Below, one piece after another: positions 1-8,311 of a stretch of DNA of 64,000 nt (the first letter of the stretch is position 1; the number at the start of each line of letters is the position of its first letter). Under the pieces are notes generated by a model that searched no databases, had not been told where the DNA came from, and saw only the letters and a list, made by a program, of their open reading frames with translations. The position numbers and the translations under genes were made by a program. The stretch comes from Duncaniella sp. (GTDB lineage Bacteria; Bacteroidota; Bacteroidia; Bacteroidales; Muribaculaceae), in NCBI GenBank assembly GCA_023664955.1, contig JAMPEV010000001.1, forward strand, positions 1,104,123 through 1,168,122, given 5' to 3'.

Positions 1-1119
1 GCCCATCGAATCCCGGTTATCCTGATGACTGCATGGGGTAGCATTCCTCTTGCTGTCGAAGGGGTGAAGGCCGGAGCTATGGATTTTGTCACTAAGCCAT
101 GGGACAACCGCGACCTCCTGTCGCGGATCAAAACTGCTATTTCCTTGTCGGTGGATTCAACTCAATCGGATACCACAGTGGATGACACCGATGCTTTCGA
201 GGGAATAATAGGAGAGAGTGAAGGCATCCAGCAGGTTCTTGATACCGTGAGACGCGTAGCCGCAACAGATGCCCCGGTTCTTATAACAGGGGAGAATGGG
301 ACCGGCAAGGAGTTGATTGCCCGTGCCATCCACAGGCTCAGTGCTCGTAGTTCCCGCCCCTTTGTCTCCGTCAATCTCGGCGGTCTGGCACAGACTCTTT
401 TTGAGAGTGAAATGTTTGGACATGCTAAAGGGGCTTACACCGGCGCCGACAGTGACCGGCCGGGACGCTTCGAGCTGGCCGACACCGGTACCATATTCCT
501 CGATGAAATAGGAGATCTCGATTCCTCATGTCAAGTGAAGATGCTGAGAGTGCTACAGGAACACACTTTCGAACGGCTCGGCGAGTCCGCTCCGCGCAGG
601 GTGGACATCAGAGTGGTGTGTGCCACAAATGTTGACCTTGCCGAGGCCGTTAAGTCCAACCGTTTCCGTGAGGACCTTTTCTATCGAATCAATCTTATAA
701 CCATCCACCTTCCGGCATTGAGGGAACGACGTGAAGATATCCCCCTTTTGGTGCGACATTTCGCAGGCGAGAATATTAATTTTACCCCTGAGGCGATGGC
801 AATCCTTTCTTCCCAGCCATATCCGGGCAACATCCGCGAACTCCGTAACTTGGTGAAGAGGATACTGATAGTTAGCGGGAAAAAACTTATAACTGCCGAT
901 GATGTGCGCCAGTCACTCAGTAAAACCGACGATACAAAATCCCCTATGGCTAAGCCCACCTCGGCTGATACCGTGATGAATCTCGAAAAACTCGAGAAGG
1001 CAGCCATCGAACGTGCTATGAAGCTGTGTGACGGGAATCTGTCCCAAATGGCTGAAATGCTTGGTATCACTCGCCAATCTCTCTATCGCAGAATGGACAA
1101 ATTCGGATTAAAGATATGA
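1..1119 (+). CDS. Sigma-54-dependent NtrC-family response regulator (5' partial)
   Basis: The reading frame is open from the first base, so the window edge has removed the start of the receiver domain. What remains is the receiver end (AGAMDFVTKPWDN, with the conserved Lys), a complete AAA+ domain and a C-terminal Fis-type helix-turn-helix (ITRQSLYRR). The AAA+ part has Walker A GENGTGKE, a sigma-54 contact loop reading GAYTGA (consensus GAFTGA) and Walker B TIFLDEIGDL. The family activates sigma-54 promoters after phosphorylation by a partner kinase. The stop codon overlaps the start of the following kinase gene by 4 bases, so the two form one operon. The target is not visible here; a paralogous pair near 52-53.7 kb sits with an ABC exporter. 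Family assignment is very secure. Confidence 0.95.
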   Translation, partial: AHRIPVILMTAWGSIPLAVEGVKAGAMDFVTKPWDNRDLLSRIKTAISLSVDSTQSDTTVDDTDAFEGIIGESEGIQQVLDTVRRVAATDAPVLITGENGTGKELIARAIHRLSARSSRPFVSVNLGGLAQTLFESEMFGHAKGAYTGADSDRPGRFELADTGTIFLDEIGDLDSSCQVKMLRVLQEHTFERLGESAPRRVDIRVVCATNVDLAEAVKSNRFREDLFYRINLITIHLPALRERREDIPLLVRHFAGENINFTPEAMAILSSQPYPGNIRELRNLVKRILIVSGKKLITADDVRQSLSKTDDTKSPMAKPTSADTVMNLEKLEKAAIERAMKLCDGNLSQMAEMLGITRQSLYRRMDKFGLKI

Positions 1120-2444
1120 GCTTTATTTATCATGGTATAAAGGGAGCATGGCTATTCGGTCTGCTGGCTATTATCATTGTCGGAGTGATTATTGCCATAC
1201 CGTTCGCTATTGAAATGACTGTGGCAGCTTGGTGGATTGAAGGCGTATTGCTTCTATCCATCCCAATTCTCATCGCTACTTACCGGGCAGTTGTCAGGCC
1301 GATGAATTCCGTGATTAACGGCGTGGATTTGTTGCGTGAACAGGATTATAGTAGCCGGCTGTCGCTCGTGGGACAGCGTGATGCCGATAGGATAGTTCAT
1401 TTATTTAATGACCTGATGGCTCGACTTAAGATTGAGCGGCTGAAGGTCAGAGAACAAAATCATTTCCTCGACCTCCTTATTGAAGCTTCTCCGATGGGAA
1501 TTATGAGTTATGGATTCTCAGACAAGATTGTCATGAGCAATTCCATGGCACGTAAACTACTTGGCGAGAATCCCGATGGAAAAACGTTAGCAGAACTAAG
1601 TTCACCCCTTGCCAAGGTTTTCATGCCATTGCGACGGGATGAATCAGCCACGATCCGACTCAGTGACACTATGGTGTACCGTTGCAGCCATCTTTCATTT
1701 ATGGACCAGGGATATGCTCGGCCATTCCTTCTCATTGAATCCCTCACTGATGAGGTGCGCCGTGCTGAGAGGGAGGCCTACGGAAAGGTGATACGTGTGA
1801 TGGGGCACGAGGTCAACAATTCAATGGCTTCAATACGCTCGCTGCTCGATGTGCTACTCGATATTCGTCCTTGGGGGGATGATGAAGATTTGACCGAGGC
1901 AGTGCAAGGTTGCTCACATCGCGCCGAAGCATTGAGCTCCTTCATTTCAGCTTACTCAAAAGTGGTGAAAATACCACCGTTGCGTACAACCATTACCACT
2001 GTAGAGAAGTTTATCAGTCCTATCGCCACATTCCTCACAGGAATGGCAAGAGAAAAAGGTGTCCAGCTCGAAATCATCAGGCAGCCGGATGCCGATTATC
2101 ATCGGGTGGCCATTGACAGTGAACTTCTTGAACAGGTCATCATCAACATCGTTAAGAATAGCATTGAAAGTATCCTTTCTATTCCCGACAAGACTGATGG
2201 AAAAGTCACCGTCTCAATCGAATCCCCCACTTTCATTATTGTGACTGACAATGGTGCCGGTATTTCTGCCGAAGCGGCATCCTCTATTTTCACCCCCTTC
2301 TTTTCCACAAAGCCCTCAGGACAAGGACTCGGATTGATGTTCGTGGCGGAGATACTCAGCCGTCATAAAGCCGCTTTCTATCTGGCAACCTCACCCGATG
2401 ACTACCTCACCCGCTTTTCCATCAAATTCCCCACTGCAATCTGA
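1116..2444 (+). CDS. NtrY-like sensor histidine kinase
   Basis: This 442-residue membrane kinase is the partner of the NtrC-type regulator, whose stop codon overlaps this start (ATGA). Two hydrophobic segments lie at about residues 12-31 and 41-57 with almost no periplasmic loop, so it probably senses an internal or membrane signal. A HAMP-like linker (about 60-110) and a PAS-like region (about 115-210) follow. The phospho-acceptor block is GHEVNNS with His231. The ATPase domain shows the N box (NIVKNSIES, about 344), DNGAGIS (about 378) and SGQGLGL (about 401). Architecture matches the kinase at 51985-53175, pointing to duplication of the pair. The ligand is unknown. Confidence 0.93.
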   Translation: MSFIYHGIKGAWLFGLLAIIIVGVIIAIPFAIEMTVAAWWIEGVLLLSIPILIATYRAVVRPMNSVINGVDLLREQDYSSRLSLVGQRDADRIVHLFNDLMARLKIERLKVREQNHFLDLLIEASPMGIMSYGFSDKIVMSNSMARKLLGENPDGKTLAELSSPLAKVFMPLRRDESATIRLSDTMVYRCSHLSFMDQGYARPFLLIESLTDEVRRAEREAYGKVIRVMGHEVNNSMASIRSLLDVLLDIRPWGDDEDLTEAVQGCSHRAEALSSFISAYSKVVKIPPLRTTITTVEKFISPIATFLTGMAREKGVQLEIIRQPDADYHRVAIDSELLEQVIINIVKNSIESILSIPDKTDGKVTVSIESPTFIIVTDNGAGISAEAASSIFTPFFSTKPSGQGLGLMFVAEILSRHKAAFYLATSPDDYLTRFSIKFPTAI

Positions 2445-2465
2445 CAAAAAAGTTTTAACATGGTA

Positions 2466-2496
2466 TTTGTTGGAAAGTTAAATGTTTGTATCTTTG
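2466..2496 (+). promoter_or_regulatory. Bacteroidales-type promoter of pta-ackA
   Basis: TTTG at 2466-2469 and TATCTTTG at 2489-2496 are separated by 19 bases, matching the Bacteroidetes primary sigma consensus (TTTG, 19-21 bases, TAnnTTTG). Transcription should begin near 2502, giving a leader of about 110 bases that holds four copies of an AATTATCGGA-like motif. Confidence 0.8.
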
Positions 2497-2509
2497 TGAC
2501 CATAAATAT

Positions 2510-2572
2510 AATTATCGGGATAGTTATCGGAAAAAATTATTAATTATCCGGACAACGAAATAATTATCGGAA
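2510..2572 (+). repeat. Four iterated AATTATCGGA motifs in the pta leader
   Basis: Near-identical 11-base units start at 2510 (AATTATCGGGA), 2522 (AGTTATCGGAA), 2542 (AATTATCCGGA) and 2562 (AATTATCGGAA). The steps are 12, 20 and 20 bases. They lie just after the predicted transcription start of pta. Such spacing (one to two DNA turns) suits cooperative protein binding, or a repeated RNA element; which one is inference. Confidence 0.6.
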
Positions 2573-2610
2573 CTTAACCATAAATCATTAATATAAAAAC
2601 AAAAACCGCT

Positions 2611-3627
2611 ATGGGTCTTTTTGAAAAACTTACCGCAAAGGCGATTGCTAACCGCCAGCGTATCGTTCTCCCCGAGGGAACCGAACCCCGTACTTTGACA
2701 GCGGCCGACCGCATAATCAAGGACGGCATCGCAGACATCATCCTCATCGGTGATCCTAAAGAAATTACAGCCATGGCTGCTGACCTTAAACTGGAAAACA
2801 TCTCTAAAGCTACTATCGTCAATCCGGCTGATGAAAAAGTTATTGACAAGTATGCTCCCTTATATTTTGACCTCCGCAAGAGCAAAGGTATATCAATGGA
2901 AGAAGCCCGCGTCACTACTGCCAATCCACTTTATCTCGGCTGCCTAATGGTGAAGTCAGGCGATGCCGACGGTCAGGTAGCCGGTGCTATGAACACCACT
3001 GGTAATGTGCTCCGAGCCGCTTTCCAAGTTATCAAGACAATGCCCGGTATCGACGTGGTTTCAGGCGCATTCGTTATGGTTCTCCCCGAAGGCTCTAACT
3101 ACGGCACCAACGGTCTGCTCATCTTTGCTGACTGTGCAGTAATTCCTGATCCCGATGCTCGCCAGCTCGCTCAGATTGCAGTTTCTGCCGCTAAGACAGC
3201 TCGCGACATCGCCGGTGTTGAACCCCGCGTGGCTATACTCAGCTTCTCAACCAAGGGTAGCGCAAAGCATGAACGCGTAGACAAAGTAATTGAGGCAACT
3301 AAGATTGCTCACGAGATGGATCCCGCTCTCATGCTCGATGGAGAACTCCAGGCCGATGCAGCCCTCGTTCCCGGTGTGGCCAACAGCAAGGCACCCAACA
3401 GTCCGCTTTCAGGCCGTGCTAACGTTCTCGTATTCCCGTCACTCGAAGTCGGCAATATCGCTTACAAGCTCGTACAGCGTCTTGGCGGCGTAGAGGCTGT
3501 GGGGCCGGTTCTTCAGGGTCTCGCTGCCCCCGTCAACGACCTTTCACGCGGCTGCTATCCCGAAGATATCTATAAGACTATCATTATCACCTGCAATCAG
3601 GCTATCGGCTTGAAGGGTGACAAATAA
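2611..3627 (+). CDS. pta: Phosphate acetyltransferase
   Basis: This enzyme interconverts acetyl-CoA plus phosphate and acetyl phosphate plus CoA. With AckA downstream it yields ATP and acetate in fermentation. At 338 residues it is the short, cytoplasmic form with only the catalytic PTA domain; the N-terminal DRTGG/P-loop part of long Pta proteins is absent. Family blocks are visible: [12 protein letters not shown] near the start, [19 protein letters not shown] in the middle, and [11 protein letters not shown] with [20 protein letters not shown] near the end. The start gives the expected N-terminus ([11 protein letters not shown]). The next gene is ackA, 82 bases on, with a stable intercistronic hairpin between. 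Very confident. Confidence 0.97.
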   Translation: MGLFEKLTAKAIANRQRIVLPEGTEPRTLTAADRIIKDGIADIILIGDPKEITAMAADLKLENISKATIVNPADEKVIDKYAPLYFDLRKSKGISMEEARVTTANPLYLGCLMVKSGDADGQVAGAMNTTGNVLRAAFQVIKTMPGIDVVSGAFVMVLPEGSNYGTNGLLIFADCAVIPDPDARQLAQIAVSAAKTARDIAGVEPRVAILSFSTKGSAKHERVDKVIEATKIAHEMDPALMLDGELQADAALVPGVANSKAPNSPLSGRANVLVFPSLEVGNIAYKLVQRLGGVEAVGPVLQGLAAPVNDLSRGCYPEDIYKTIIITCNQAIGLKGDK

Positions 3628-3650
3628 TATAGTGTTTACTTGAATTTCAA

Positions 3651-3680
3651 CCACCCCGAAGTTTTCAGCCTCGGAGGTGG
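3651..3680 (+). promoter_or_regulatory. Intercistronic hairpin between pta and ackA
   Basis: CCACCCCGA (3651-3659) pairs with TCGG-A-GGTGG (3671-3680), nine base pairs with one bulged A. There is no T tract after it, so it is more likely a partial terminator or an mRNA-stability element than a full terminator. It could set the ratio of pta to ackA message. Confidence 0.5.
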
Positions 3681-3709
3681 CTTCTTAAACCATATAAAAA
3701 TTTTTAAGA

Positions 3710-4912
3710 ATGAAAATCTTAGTGTTGAACTGCGGTAGTAGTTCAGTGAAATATAAGCTCATCGACACATCCAACGATGCAGTGCTTGCCGAAGGTGGCG
3801 CGGAGAAAATCGGTCTTAACGACGGTTTCTTGAAATACAAGAAAAAAGATGGCTCTAAGGAGATTCTTGAGCTCGGTCTTGTTGACCATAATGGTGCGGT
3901 GCAAGCCATCCTCAATATTCTCACCGATCCGAAGGAAGGCTGCATAAAGAGCTATGAGGAAATCGACGCTGTGGGTCACCGAGTAGTTCACGGTGCTGAG
4001 AAGTTCAGCAAGAGTGTGCTGATTACCGATGAGGTGAAGGAAATGATTAAGCAGTGTTACGACATCGCACCACTCCACAATCCTGCTAACATGACCGGTA
4101 TTGATGCGATTACCGCCTTGATGCCCGCCGTTCCCCAGGTTGCTGTTTTTGACACCGCTTTCCATCAGACAATGCCGGCTAAATCGTTCATGTATGCGCT
4201 CCCTTACAAGTATTACAATGAAGATGGCGTGCGTCGTTACGGTTTCCACGGCACCAGCCACCGCTATGTGTCCCAGCGCGTGTGCGAGTTCCTCGGTGTC
4301 GATATCAAGGATAAGAAAATCATCACTTGCCACGTAGGTAATGGCGGTTCTATCACTGCTGTTGAATATGGCAAAAGTGTTGATACTTCAATGGGTCTCA
4401 CCCCTACTGAGGGACTTGTGATGGGTACTCGTGTGGGTGACGTAGACCCGGGAGCACTCGTATACCTCATGCTCAAGCACAATCTATCAGCTACCGACCT
4501 CCAAAAGATTATCAACAAGGAGAGCGGCATGCTTGGTGTGACAGGAATTTCAAGCGATATGCGTGAAATTGAAGCTGCAATCAAAAATGGTGATGGAATT
4601 GCTAAACTCGCCCAGGATATGTACGAGCAGCGCATCCTCAAATACATCGGTGCTTATGCTGCCGAAATGGGTGGTGTTGACATCATCGTATTCACAGGCG
4701 GTGTAGGTGAAAATCAGACTACTCTCCGTGCTGCCGTGTGCAAGCCCCTCGCTTTCATAGGGGTAGAAATTGACGAAGCTGTTAATGCAGGAATCCGTGG
4801 CAAGGAAGCTGTCATCTCCACTCCTGCATCAAAGGTGGCTGTCGTTGTCATCCCCACTGATGAGGAATTGATGATTGCCCGCGACACTGAAGAAATCGTA
4901 TCTAAGAAGTAA
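3710..4912 (+). CDS. ackA: Acetate kinase
   Basis: Acetate kinase converts acetyl phosphate plus ADP to acetate plus ATP, completing the Pta-AckA pathway. The 400-residue length is normal for the family. Signature blocks are present: LVLNCGSSSVKYKL at the N-terminus, YGFHGTSHRYVSQR (with the conserved His) in the middle, HVGNGGSI for phosphate binding, and FTGGVGENQ near the end. It follows pta in the same orientation and is closed by a strong terminator, so the two genes form a unit. No frameshift or missing motif is seen. Confidence 0.98.
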   Translation: MKILVLNCGSSSVKYKLIDTSNDAVLAEGGAEKIGLNDGFLKYKKKDGSKEILELGLVDHNGAVQAILNILTDPKEGCIKSYEEIDAVGHRVVHGAEKFSKSVLITDEVKEMIKQCYDIAPLHNPANMTGIDAITALMPAVPQVAVFDTAFHQTMPAKSFMYALPYKYYNEDGVRRYGFHGTSHRYVSQRVCEFLGVDIKDKKIITCHVGNGGSITAVEYGKSVDTSMGLTPTEGLVMGTRVGDVDPGALVYLMLKHNLSATDLQKIINKESGMLGVTGISSDMREIEAAIKNGDGIAKLAQDMYEQRILKYIGAYAAEMGGVDIIVFTGGVGENQTTLRAAVCKPLAFIGVEIDEAVNAGIRGKEAVISTPASKVAVVVIPTDEELMIARDTEEIVSKK

Positions 4913-4940
4913 TCTAACAATACTCCTTGTTTGTTGTTTT

Positions 4941-4984
4941 ATAGGCTTCAAAGGTTAAAGTCTTTGAAGCCTATATTTTAAAAT
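4941..4984 (+). terminator. Intrinsic terminator after ackA
   Basis: ATAGGCTTCAAAG (4941-4953) and CTTTGAAGCCTAT (4962-4974) form a perfect 13-bp stem with an 8-base loop, followed by an A/T-rich tract. It closes the pta-ackA unit. Confidence 0.85.
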
Positions 4985-5003
4985 TTTATTCACTTACTTT
5001 ATT

Positions 5004-5900
5004 ATGAAGAAAATTCGTGCTGCCGTAGTCGGATATGGTAATATCGGACATTTCACCATTGAGGCTCTCCAGGCTGCCCCTGATTTTGAAATCGCCGGCG
5101 TGGTGCGCCGCAATGCAGCTGATATCCCTGCCGAACTTGCTCCCTACAAAGTCGTGACTGACATTAAGGAGCTTGGCGATTTAGATGTGGCTATTCTATG
5201 CACCCCCACTCGCGAGGTTGAGAAGTATGCGTTGCAATATCTCGCCATGGGTATTAACACAGTTGACAGCTTCGACATCCATACCTCGATTGTTGATTTG
5301 CGCCGCTCCCTCGATGCCGCAGCCAAAAAGGCCGGCAAGGTTTCAATCATTTCAGCCGGATGGGATCCGGGTAGCGACTCGATTGTTCGCACGCTGATGG
5401 AGGCTGCTGCTCCGAAGGGTTTGACTTACACTAATTTCGGTCCCGGTATGAGCATGGGCCACACTGTGTGTGTAAAGTCAAAGCCCGGTGTTAAAAATGC
5501 TCTTTCAATGACAATGCCTAAGGGTGATGGTATGCACCGCCGCATAGTGTATGTCGAGCTCGAAGATGGAGCCAAGCTTGATGATGTTGCCAAGGCCGTG
5601 AAGGAAGATCCTTATTTCGCATCGGACGAGACTCACGTTATGGCAGTGGAAAGCGTGGATGCTGTCAAGGATATGGGACATGGTGTCCACATGATTAGAA
5701 AGGGGGGTTCAGGCAAGACTCAAAACCAGCGTTTCGAGTTCAATATGTCAATTAACAACCCTGCTCTCACAGCGCAACTCCTTGTCGGAGTGGCCCGTGC
5801 CTCAATGCGTCTTGCTCCGGGAGCCTATACTATGATTGAAATTCCTGTAATTGACCTATTGCCTGGCGACCGTGATACCCTCATCGGTCACCTCGTATAG
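5004..5900 (+). CDS. ddh: meso-Diaminopimelate D-dehydrogenase
   Basis: Ddh reductively aminates tetrahydrodipicolinate to meso-diaminopimelate with NADPH and ammonia. It is a one-step branch that supplies lysine and the peptidoglycan cross-linking residue. The N-terminal Rossmann motif is VGYGNIGHFTIEAL. Family segments include CTPTREVEKYA, DSFDIH, SAGWDPGSDSIVRT and GPGMSMGHT. The 298-residue length is close to that of other Bacteroidales Ddh proteins. It stands alone, with a terminator on each side, so it is probably monocistronic. Confident. Confidence 0.95.
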   Translation: MKKIRAAVVGYGNIGHFTIEALQAAPDFEIAGVVRRNAADIPAELAPYKVVTDIKELGDLDVAILCTPTREVEKYALQYLAMGINTVDSFDIHTSIVDLRRSLDAAAKKAGKVSIISAGWDPGSDSIVRTLMEAAAPKGLTYTNFGPGMSMGHTVCVKSKPGVKNALSMTMPKGDGMHRRIVYVELEDGAKLDDVAKAVKEDPYFASDETHVMAVESVDAVKDMGHGVHMIRKGGSGKTQNQRFEFNMSINNPALTAQLLVGVARASMRLAPGAYTMIEIPVIDLLPGDRDTLIGHLV

Positions 5901-5916
5901 TAATTAACGGATTCCT

Positions 5917-5973
5917 ATAATTGCCACTCATACATGTAATGAAGTTGTCTAAACTTCAATGAGTGGCAATTAT
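5917..5973 (+). terminator. Long nested inverted repeat after ddh
   Basis: A perfect 15-bp outer stem (5917-5931 with 5959-5973, ATAATTGCCACTCAT) encloses a second 7-bp hairpin (TGAAGTT 5940-5946 with AACTTCA 5952-5958). It probably ends the ddh transcript, though the following T tract is poor. Confidence 0.65.
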
Positions 5974-6114
5974 CATTCACGGATTCATTGAAAATCTCAA
6001 TAAATCACGCATAGAGGCTCGTGATATGTGAAAGTGGGGGCTTAGTCACAGCCGTTTCGTTTAAAGAAAAGAGTCATTCGTTGATGTTTTTCCCATTTCA
6101 CACTCTTTTTTGAG

Positions 6115-6122
6115 TATATTTG
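6115..6122 (+). promoter_or_regulatory. -7 element of the LytS/LytR pair
   Basis: TATATTTG matches TAnnTTTG 25 bases before the ATG at 6147. No clean TTTG lies 19-21 bases upstream, so only the -7 half is claimed. Confidence 0.55.
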
Positions 6123-6146
6123 CAAAGTATCTGAAAAATATCCTCG

Positions 6147-7241
6147 ATGAATCCATCAAATCACAAAAGACTTGAAACCATCATTTATGCCGGACTTTGG
6201 CTCATCGCCATTGTCCTGTTTCTCCTCGACATAATGCGAATGAGGAGTTACACCGAGCTACCATTACTCGATCTCGATGTGGTGGGAAGATTGTTTGCGA
6301 CCTTGCTCCCCTTTATGATTCTATTTATTCTGAATAATTACCTATTGATTCCCAAATTATTAAAGAAAGGTAATTATGCGGGATATTTCATCTCAGTGTT
6401 ATTAGCGATAGGCTTCGTGTGGCTTTGGCAAAGATTCCGGTTTTTCAGTTTTATAGAAGCCGATCACGGGCATGAGCAGCCAATCCACCGACATCCGGGA
6501 CCTCAGCCCATCCTTCCGTTACCTCTGTTTCTCGATGTGATTTATGATGTACTCATTGTTGGTTTCAACCTCGCAATTTCACTTCTCTTCCAGCAATTTG
6601 CCGACAGGCTTAAGCAGGAGAGCCTAATGAAGGAAAATGCTGAGAATCAGCTTAGTTACCTGAAAGCACAAATCAATCCCCATTTCTACATGAACATGCT
6701 TAACAATATCCATGGCATGATAGAGATTGACCCTGTTAAAGCTCAGGACATGGTGATTGAGATGTCAAGCCTGATGCGTTACATGCTCTATGAAAGCTCA
6801 CGGTCAAGGATTGCCCTCTCATCCGAACTCGGTTTTATCAAAGATTATTTGGCGGTTATGAGGGTGCGATATCCGGAGGAATCGGTATCAATATCAATAA
6901 AACTACCTGAACTGTCACAAATTAAAGGTATAATGCTTCCGCCACTTCTTTTCCTCGTTTTTTTAGAAAATGCTTTTAAACACGGTATTAGCTATACTAT
7001 AACTTCATTTGTGTCAGTGAAGCTCGCCATCGAGGATGGTAAAATCGTGTTCTGTTGCATGAACAGTATCCATCCCTCAAAGGATTCTCCAAAGCATGAG
7101 GGAATAGGTCTCGAGAATGTGAAACGCCGTCTCGATATTCTTTACGGTAACAATTATACACTTGAAATTGAGCATACTGATTCCGTATATAACGTAAACC
7201 TTATTTTGCCCGCTTATGAAATTAAGGACTCTGATAATTGA
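6147..7241 (+). CDS. LytS/YehU-family sensor histidine kinase
   Basis: This 364-residue membrane kinase belongs to the His_kinase (LytS) family. Predicted transmembrane segments lie at about 12-28, 46-66, 78-96 and 128-148. A short coiled coil leads into the acceptor motif AQINPHFYMN with His179. The C-terminal ATPase part shows the block PPLLFLVFLENAFKHG and GIGLENVKRRL. It phosphorylates the LytTR regulator encoded next; the genes overlap by 26 bases, a sign of coupled translation. Such pairs are common in Bacteroidota and often have no known stimulus. Family confident, signal unknown. Confidence 0.93.
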   Translation: MNPSNHKRLETIIYAGLWLIAIVLFLLDIMRMRSYTELPLLDLDVVGRLFATLLPFMILFILNNYLLIPKLLKKGNYAGYFISVLLAIGFVWLWQRFRFFSFIEADHGHEQPIHRHPGPQPILPLPLFLDVIYDVLIVGFNLAISLLFQQFADRLKQESLMKENAENQLSYLKAQINPHFYMNMLNNIHGMIEIDPVKAQDMVIEMSSLMRYMLYESSRSRIALSSELGFIKDYLAVMRVRYPEESVSISIKLPELSQIKGIMLPPLLFLVFLENAFKHGISYTITSFVSVKLAIEDGKIVFCCMNSIHPSKDSPKHEGIGLENVKRRLDILYGNNYTLEIEHTDSVYNVNLILPAYEIKDSDN

Positions 7242-7974
7242 TGATGAACCGATTGCTCTGGAAAAACTCCGAAGCTACGTCAGCAAAGTTCCTTTCCTCG
7301 AACTGGTCGGTGCTTGTCATAATGGCATTGACGCCACATCGATTGTAGCTACGCAACAGGTTGATGTGGTGTTTACCGATATCAATATGCCCGACATGAG
7401 TGGTATGGATTTCGTTGCCTCCTTGACCACTCAACCTCTGGTGGTATTCATCACTGCTTATGCAGATTATGCCGTCGACAGCTATAAATTGTCGGCCGTA
7501 GATTATCTTCTGAAACCCTACGGATTCACTGATTTCCAACGTGCTTCCAATAAGGTGCTTGAACAGTATAAATTACGCTCAGAGCGTGTGACACCCCCCT
7601 TAGCTCAGTCAGAAACACCTATCGTCCCCTCCGAGGATTCTCTTTTTGTGAAGGTCGACTATCGATATGTCCGCATAAAGCTATCTGATATCCGTTATGT
7701 AAAAGGTTACGGCGAGTACCTCCAAATTTTTACTATCGGAGCCTCCTCTCCACTTCTCACATTAAGCTCTTTTAATTCCATTAAGGAGAAGTTGACATCT
7801 AATTTTATTCAGGTCCATCGGTCATATATTGTAAATATGAATACAATTGAGAGTATAAGCAAGAACCGTATAATAATGGACTCCGAAACATATATTCCGG
7901 TTGGCGAAAGTTATAAGGATTCATTCCTGACATATCTTAACACTCATTCAGTCGGTGTCACTCAGAGGAAGTGA
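7216..7974 (+). CDS. LytTR-family response regulator
   Basis: The 252-residue regulator has an N-terminal receiver (about 1-120; acidic pair DDE at 9-11, phospho-acceptor Asp55 in FTDINMPD, Thr80, Lys100) and a C-terminal LytTR DNA-binding domain (about 145-245). Recognisable LytTR blocks are FVKVDYRYVRIKLSDIRYVKG and FIQVHRSYIVN. It is the output partner of the overlapping LytS-type kinase. LytTR proteins bind imperfect direct repeats; no obvious target is seen within the operon's own short upstream region. Very secure family call. Confidence 0.95.
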   Translation: MKLRTLIIDDEPIALEKLRSYVSKVPFLELVGACHNGIDATSIVATQQVDVVFTDINMPDMSGMDFVASLTTQPLVVFITAYADYAVDSYKLSAVDYLLKPYGFTDFQRASNKVLEQYKLRSERVTPPLAQSETPIVPSEDSLFVKVDYRYVRIKLSDIRYVKGYGEYLQIFTIGASSPLLTLSSFNSIKEKLTSNFIQVHRSYIVNMNTIESISKNRIIMDSETYIPVGESYKDSFLTYLNTHSVGVTQRK

Positions 7975-8311
7975 CCACCACAATGTAGAAGTTGCCTAAA
8001 CTTATTTAATCATTAAGATTTCGTCAGATTTTCGAGTGGATTTTTTCTCACGAAGAGGGAGCAATGCGGGCATTGTGACCGAAGAGTGAGGAAAAATTCG
8101 CCGAAAATATGGCGGAAGATCAATGATGAGAAGGATAGTTTTCATTTCCTGTAAATATTTTTATTACCTGCACTTAAAAATTAAGATGCATCAGCCGTGA
8201 CAATTGACAATTGTATAGTTTGATAAGTGAGGAAAAAATCGTACCTTTGCAGCTGGAAAAAATTGGGCCGGTGCTTTACAAACATATTCTTAGCGCAAAG
8301 CATGGCCACTA
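7975..8311. other. Gene-free region before typA with a hairpin-rich block
   Basis: No open frame of interest is present. The 5' part holds a hairpin-rich block: TTTTTCTCAC (8042-8051) can pair with GTGAGGAAAAA (8086-8096), and CAATGC/GCATTG (8062-8075) pairs inside it. A TTCGCC/GGCGGAA pair (8097-8117) follows. It looks like a structured RNA or a small dispersed element. The 3' part carries the typA promoter. Confidence 0.5.
8219..8249 (+). promoter_or_regulatory. Promoter of typA
   Basis: TTTG (8219-8222) and TACCTTTG (8242-8249) are 19 bases apart, matching the Bacteroidetes consensus. Transcription should begin about 8255, leaving a leader of roughly 55 bases. Confidence 0.75.

Noticed and set aside
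3743-4333. Minus-strand frame of 196 codons inside ackA
   Set aside because: Entirely antisense to a conserved enzyme gene; explained by codon bias of ackA.
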